From positions 1 through 7,912 of the forward strand of contig CAMWPE010000111.1 in NCBI GenBank assembly GCA_947176055.1: 7,912 bases of DNA. The letters run 5' to 3'. Position 1 is the stretch's first letter. Each line of letters begins with the position of its first letter. The position numbers and the translations under genes were made by a program. Shown here in pieces: positions 5,906 through 7,912 of the stretch. Below the pieces are notes generated by a model. It was not told where the DNA came from. It was given only the letters and a program-made list of their open reading frames with translations, and did not search any database. This DNA comes from an uncultured Desulfovibrio sp. (lineage in GTDB: Bacteria; Desulfobacterota; Desulfovibrionia; Desulfovibrionales; Desulfovibrionaceae).

Positions 5906-6679
5906 ATGAAAGTCTGTCCTTCGGGATTGAAAACGGGATGCCTGGCCTTTTGTGTGTGCGGACTGCTTCTCTGCGGAGGTTGTTTGAGCGTGTCTCAAGC
6001 CCAAAAAGGCCTGGCCGCTGGTTCGGATTTATTTAAAGCGGCTACGCTTAATGACAATGATTTGCGCGCCGTAAGCGCGAAATTCCGAGCTTCGGAAGAT
6101 CAAAAGAATCGCGTGGCCGCGCCCGATAGCGCGTACGCGAGAAGACTCGCAAGAATTACGGAAAAACTTACCAGCGTAAACGGCGTTCCCCTCAGTTATA
6201 AGGTGTATCTCACGAAAGAAGTCAACGCGAACGCGGCCCCGGATGGTTCCGTGCGGGTTTATTCGGGATTGATGGACTCAATGAATGACGACGAGTTGCG
6301 TTTTGTCATAGGACACGAAATTGGCCACGTCGCCTTGGGACATTCCAAAAAAGCGATGCAGATGGCCTACGCTACCAGCGCGGCGCGCAACGCGGTCGGC
6401 GCGGTCAGCGCCCAGGCGGGGATGATTAGCGATTCCCAAATTGGGGTCCTGGGCGAGAAGTTCATTAATTCTCAATTCTCGCAGAGTCAGGAGAGCGACG
6501 CGGACGCCTATAGCATGAAATTCCTTAAGGACAACGGCTATAATACAAAAGCGGCCGGGGACGCTTTGCGCAAACTGGCCAACGGCGGCCGGAGCGGACT
6601 TATGGAAGCCATGTTCTCCTCCCATCCCGATTCCCTGAAACGAGCCGAAAAAATGGACGCGCTCGCGGCGTCGAATTAG
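5906..6679 (+). CDS. loiP: M48-family zinc metallopeptidase lipoprotein, LoiP-like
   Basis: LoiP (YggG) in E. coli is an outer-membrane lipoprotein protease linked to low-osmolarity response and envelope quality control. This 257-residue protein matches it over nearly the whole length. It shares YKVYLTKEVNA-A, RVYSGLMD-M, GHE-GHVALGH-KK-MQ, LGEK-NSQFSQ-QE and SHPDS-KRA, compared with my memory of the E. coli protein. The zinc site is H137-E138-I-G-H141, with the third ligand probably E196 in the E-x2-A-D motif. H240-P and R246 form the usual C-terminal M48 motif. Residues 1-25 are a signal peptide ending LCGG before C26, the likely lipidated cysteine. The -3 residue is C instead of the usual L/V/I, and there are five other cysteines in the signal peptide. 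A polypeptide running from C26 to the C-terminus is complete and looks catalytically intact. It is convergent with the ferritin gene. Confidence 0.93.
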   Translation: MKVCPSGLKTGCLAFCVCGLLLCGGCLSVSQAQKGLAAGSDLFKAATLNDNDLRAVSAKFRASEDQKNRVAAPDSAYARRLARITEKLTSVNGVPLSYKVYLTKEVNANAAPDGSVRVYSGLMDSMNDDELRFVIGHEIGHVALGHSKKAMQMAYATSAARNAVGAVSAQAGMISDSQIGVLGEKFINSQFSQSQESDADAYSMKFLKDNGYNTKAAGDALRKLANGGRSGLMEAMFSSHPDSLKRAEKMDALAASN

Positions 6680-6732
6680 ACGCCGCCGATAATTCCCTCC
6701 TTCGCGGCATTATTAAAAATTTCGCAAATTAG

Positions 6733-6763
6733 AAGGCGCGCCCCGCTTATGGAGCGCGCCTTT
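6733..6763. terminator. Bidirectional intrinsic terminator between loiP and ferritin
   Basis: AAGGCGCGC at 6733-6741 is perfectly complementary to GCGCGCCTT at 6754-6762, a 9-bp stem with a 12-base loop that can close further with two C-G pairs. TTTC follows on the plus strand. On the minus strand the stem is followed by TTCTAATTT. It lies 53 bp past the loiP stop and about 60 bp past the ferritin stop, so it can serve both convergent genes. Confidence 0.75.
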
Positions 6764-6811
6764 CAATTCGCGGGGATAACCGGAATCAGGCGGTTTGACC
6801 GCGCCCCGCTT
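6737..6811. repeat. 12-bp direct repeat in the convergent gap
   Basis: CGCGCCCCGCTT occurs at 6737-6748 and again at 6800-6811, 63 bp apart. The first copy runs from the left arm of the main terminator into its loop. The second lies before the small hairpin at 6808. GCGGGG at 6770-6775, between them, can pair with the CCCCGC inside either copy, giving two mutually exclusive structures. Confidence 0.6.
6790..6802. other. Small hairpin within the loiP-ferritin gap
   Basis: GCGGT at 6790-6794 and ACCGC at 6798-6802 form a 5-bp stem with a three-base loop. There is no T-run. It is enclosed by the longer-range inverted pair GCGGGG (6770-6775) and CCCCGC (6804-6809). Confidence 0.4.
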
Positions 6812-6825
6812 GTTATCAAGCTTTT
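6808..6825 (+). terminator. Possible second rightward terminator, overlapping the ferritin stop
   Basis: GCTTG at 6808-6812 and CAAGC at 6817-6821 form a 5-bp stem with the loop TTAT, followed directly by TTTT at 6822-6825. On the plus strand this would back up the main terminator against read-through of loiP transcripts into the antisense of ferritin. The stem is short, so the call is tentative. Confidence 0.35.
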
Positions 6826-7339
6826 ATTCCGTCGCTGTTTGCCCGGTTGTCGCTTCCGGTCTGCCTTTCAGCTCGGCGTTCAATAAATACAAACCTTTGG
6901 GATCTCCCCCAAAAAGATCGTATTTGGCGACGAGATCGCTCGCGTTCTTTTCTTCTTCCCCCTGCTCGGCTACGAACCACTCAAGAAACTGGCAACAGCG
7001 ATAATCGCTCGCGTCTTTCGCCGCGCCGTAAAGGTGATGGATGAGGCCGGTAACGTATTTTTCGTGTTTTAGCGCCGCGACCAGCGGCTCGCGAATATTT
7101 GAAAAATTGGCGTCCGGAGCTTCGATGGCGCCCAGGGTTACTGGCTCGCTGTTGTCCTGAAGATATTTAAGGAATTTCAAAGCGTGATCCAGCTCTTCGC
7201 GCGCTTGAACATCGAACCAGTGACCGAACCCGTCAAGGGTCTTTTCATAATAATAATTGGAATAGGCCAGGTAGAGATAGGCCGAAAAAAATTCCTTGTT
7301 AACCTGATCTTTTAATAACTCAGCTACTTTTTGATCCAT
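6824..7339 (-). CDS. ftnA: Non-haem ferritin (FtnA-like)
   Basis: Ferritin oxidises Fe(II) and stores it as a mineral inside a 24-subunit cytoplasmic shell. With the start at 7339 the product has 171 residues, a normal length. All ferroxidase ligands of E. coli FtnA are present with a one-residue offset: E16, E49, H52, E93 and Q126, plus the C-site residues E48, E125 and E128/E129. The conserved Tyr near the centre is Y23. The haem-binding Met of bacterioferritin is not evident, so this is the non-haem type. The reading frame extends 16 codons further upstream, to 7387. I chose the downstream ATG because GAGAGGA lies just before it (plus-strand complement at 7344-7350) and because the family begins MxxKVxELLNxQ-like here. 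The gene lies 34 bp behind the antiporter gene on the same strand and may be cotranscribed with it. No obvious Fur-like site is visible in the short gap. Confidence 0.95.
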   Translation of the reverse strand: MDQKVAELLKDQVNKEFFSAYLYLAYSNYYYEKTLDGFGHWFDVQAREELDHALKFLKYLQDNSEPVTLGAIEAPDANFSNIREPLVAALKHEKYVTGLIHHLYGAAKDASDYRCCQFLEWFVAEQGEEEKNASDLVAKYDLFGGDPKGLYLLNAELKGRPEATTGQTATE

Positions 7340-7343
7340 TTTA

Positions 7344-7350
7344 TCCTCTC
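7344..7350 (-). promoter_or_regulatory. Ribosome binding site of ferritin
   Basis: The plus-strand TCCTCTC reads GAGAGGA on the minus strand, four bases before the ATG at 7339. It decides the start in favour of the 171-residue form. Just upstream, TCGCG (7351-7355) and CGCGA (7361-7365) can form a small hairpin with a five-base loop that might mask or expose this site. Confidence 0.6.
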
Positions 7351-7373
7351 TCGCGCCGATCGCGACGCCCCTG

Positions 7374-7912
7374 TTATATAAACACAATCCAGGTCAGAAT
7401 GGCGAAGGCTGGAATCAAAATGCCGCAGGACCAGCCCATATAACCGAAGAAACTTGGCATCTTTACGCCCTGGCTTTCCGCTATGGACCGCACCATGAAG
7501 TTTGGCGCGTTGCCGATATAGGTGTTCGCGCCCATAAATACCGCGCCCGCCGATATGGCGATAAGCGTCGCGGCTTCCGTCGTCATCAGAAGTTGAGCGT
7601 CGCCGCCGGCCGTGTTGAAAAATACGAGATACGTCGGCGCGTTGTCAAGAAAACTGGATAAGGCGCCGGTCAGCCAGAAATACATGGCGTTGACAGGCTC
7701 CCCTTCGGGAGTTGACACCATATTGATGAGGGAAGCCAGGGCCCCTTCCTTGCCCGCGCGTAGAATCGCGATAGCGGGAATCATGCTCAGGAAGATGCCA
7801 AAAAATAATTTGGCGACTTCCTCGATTGGCGCCCAGGTAAAGCCGTTTTTATCGCGGCTTTCGCGGCTGGTATATTTCCAGGAGAGAGCGGCGAGGAGCA
7901 AGAGGCATAGAT
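7374..7912 (-). CDS. Na+/H+ antiporter-like (NhaD/CitMHS-type) membrane protein, C-terminal part
   Basis: Only the last 179 or so residues are inside the window. The frame runs off the edge, and the ATG at 7901 is probably internal. The protein is strongly hydrophobic, with about five membrane segments. It shows the ion-transporter superfamily signatures ALSSFLDNAPTYLVFF and, near the C-terminus, GAVFMGANTYIGNAPNFMV, where the two N-A-P motifs mark the paired half-helices typical of the ArsB/NhaD/CitMHS fold. I recall the pattern from the CitMHS_2 (PF16980) group, usually annotated as sodium:proton antiporter or putative citrate transporter. The hydrophobic C-terminal segment ends ILTWIVFI directly at the TAA (7374-7376). 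It is transcribed toward ferritin, with 34 bp between the genes and no terminator between them. Sodium/proton exchange and carboxylate transport both remain possible. Confidence 0.88.
   Translation of the reverse strand, partial: LCLLLLAALSWKYTSRESRDKNGFTWAPIEEVAKLFFGIFLSMIPAIAILRAGKEGALASLINMVSTPEGEPVNAMYFWLTGALSSFLDNAPTYLVFFNTAGGDAQLLMTTEAATLIAISAGAVFMGANTYIGNAPNFMVRSIAESQGVKMPSFFGYMGWSCGILIPAFAILTWIVFI

Noticed and set aside
7340..7387. Sixteen-codon N-terminal extension of ferritin from an ATG at 7387
   Set aside because: It would overlap the antiporter stop codon. It adds residues not seen in ferritins, and the strong ribosome binding site is in front of the ATG at 7339.

Overview
This is a bacterial chromosomal segment, estimated by eye at 55% GC and densely coded. 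It carries one gene fragment at each edge and eight complete genes. Gene content suggests a proteobacterium in the broad sense. The MurJ has the 'NYLLAGG' loop that I associate with Desulfovibrio/Geobacter-type bacteria. The antiporter fragment is of a CitMHS_2/NhaD-like type that I also associate with Desulfovibrionales. The zinc-finger protein and the M48 lipoprotein instead closely resemble E. coli YbiI and LoiP. A Desulfobacterota-like, possibly gut-associated organism is my best guess. The placement rests on remembered family traits and is not certain.

Layout, left to right. Positions 1-282 hold the 3' end of an unidentified gene with a strongly basic K/R/P/G/A-rich tail. Its stop overlaps the start of murJ (282-1868), the lipid II flippase. 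After an 81-bp gap comes a tripartite tricarboxylate transporter operon in the order tctC (1950-2900, periplasmic binding protein), tctB (3006-3461, small membrane subunit) and tctA (3492-5000, large membrane subunit). A small DksA/TraR-type zinc-finger gene of the YbiI type (5011-5277) follows 10 bp after tctA. A perfect 10-bp hairpin with a short T-run lies between tctC and tctB. It probably sets binding-protein expression above that of the membrane subunits.

A short AT-rich gap with promoter-like elements leads to a DUF805 membrane protein (5365-5772), followed by a weak terminator. Next is loiP (5906-6679), an M48 zinc metallopeptidase lipoprotein of the outer-membrane quality-control type. 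The last two genes are on the minus strand: a non-haem ferritin (6824-7339) and, upstream of it, the C-terminal part of a Na+/H+ antiporter-like or CitMHS-like membrane protein (7374-7912, cut by the window edge). The convergent gap between loiP and ferritin (6680-6823) is rich in hairpins and carries a 12-bp direct repeat with competing pairing options.

Functionally, the window combines envelope biogenesis and maintenance (murJ, loiP), sodium-linked organic-acid uptake and ion homeostasis (tctCBA, the antiporter-like gene), iron storage (ferritin) and a putative RNA-polymerase-binding regulator. I see no tRNA, rRNA, CRISPR, insertion sequence or phage gene. I found no clearly new multi-gene system. 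The points most worth checking are the zinc-finger gene coupled to the tct operon, the tctC/tctB hairpin and the structured convergent intergenic region.
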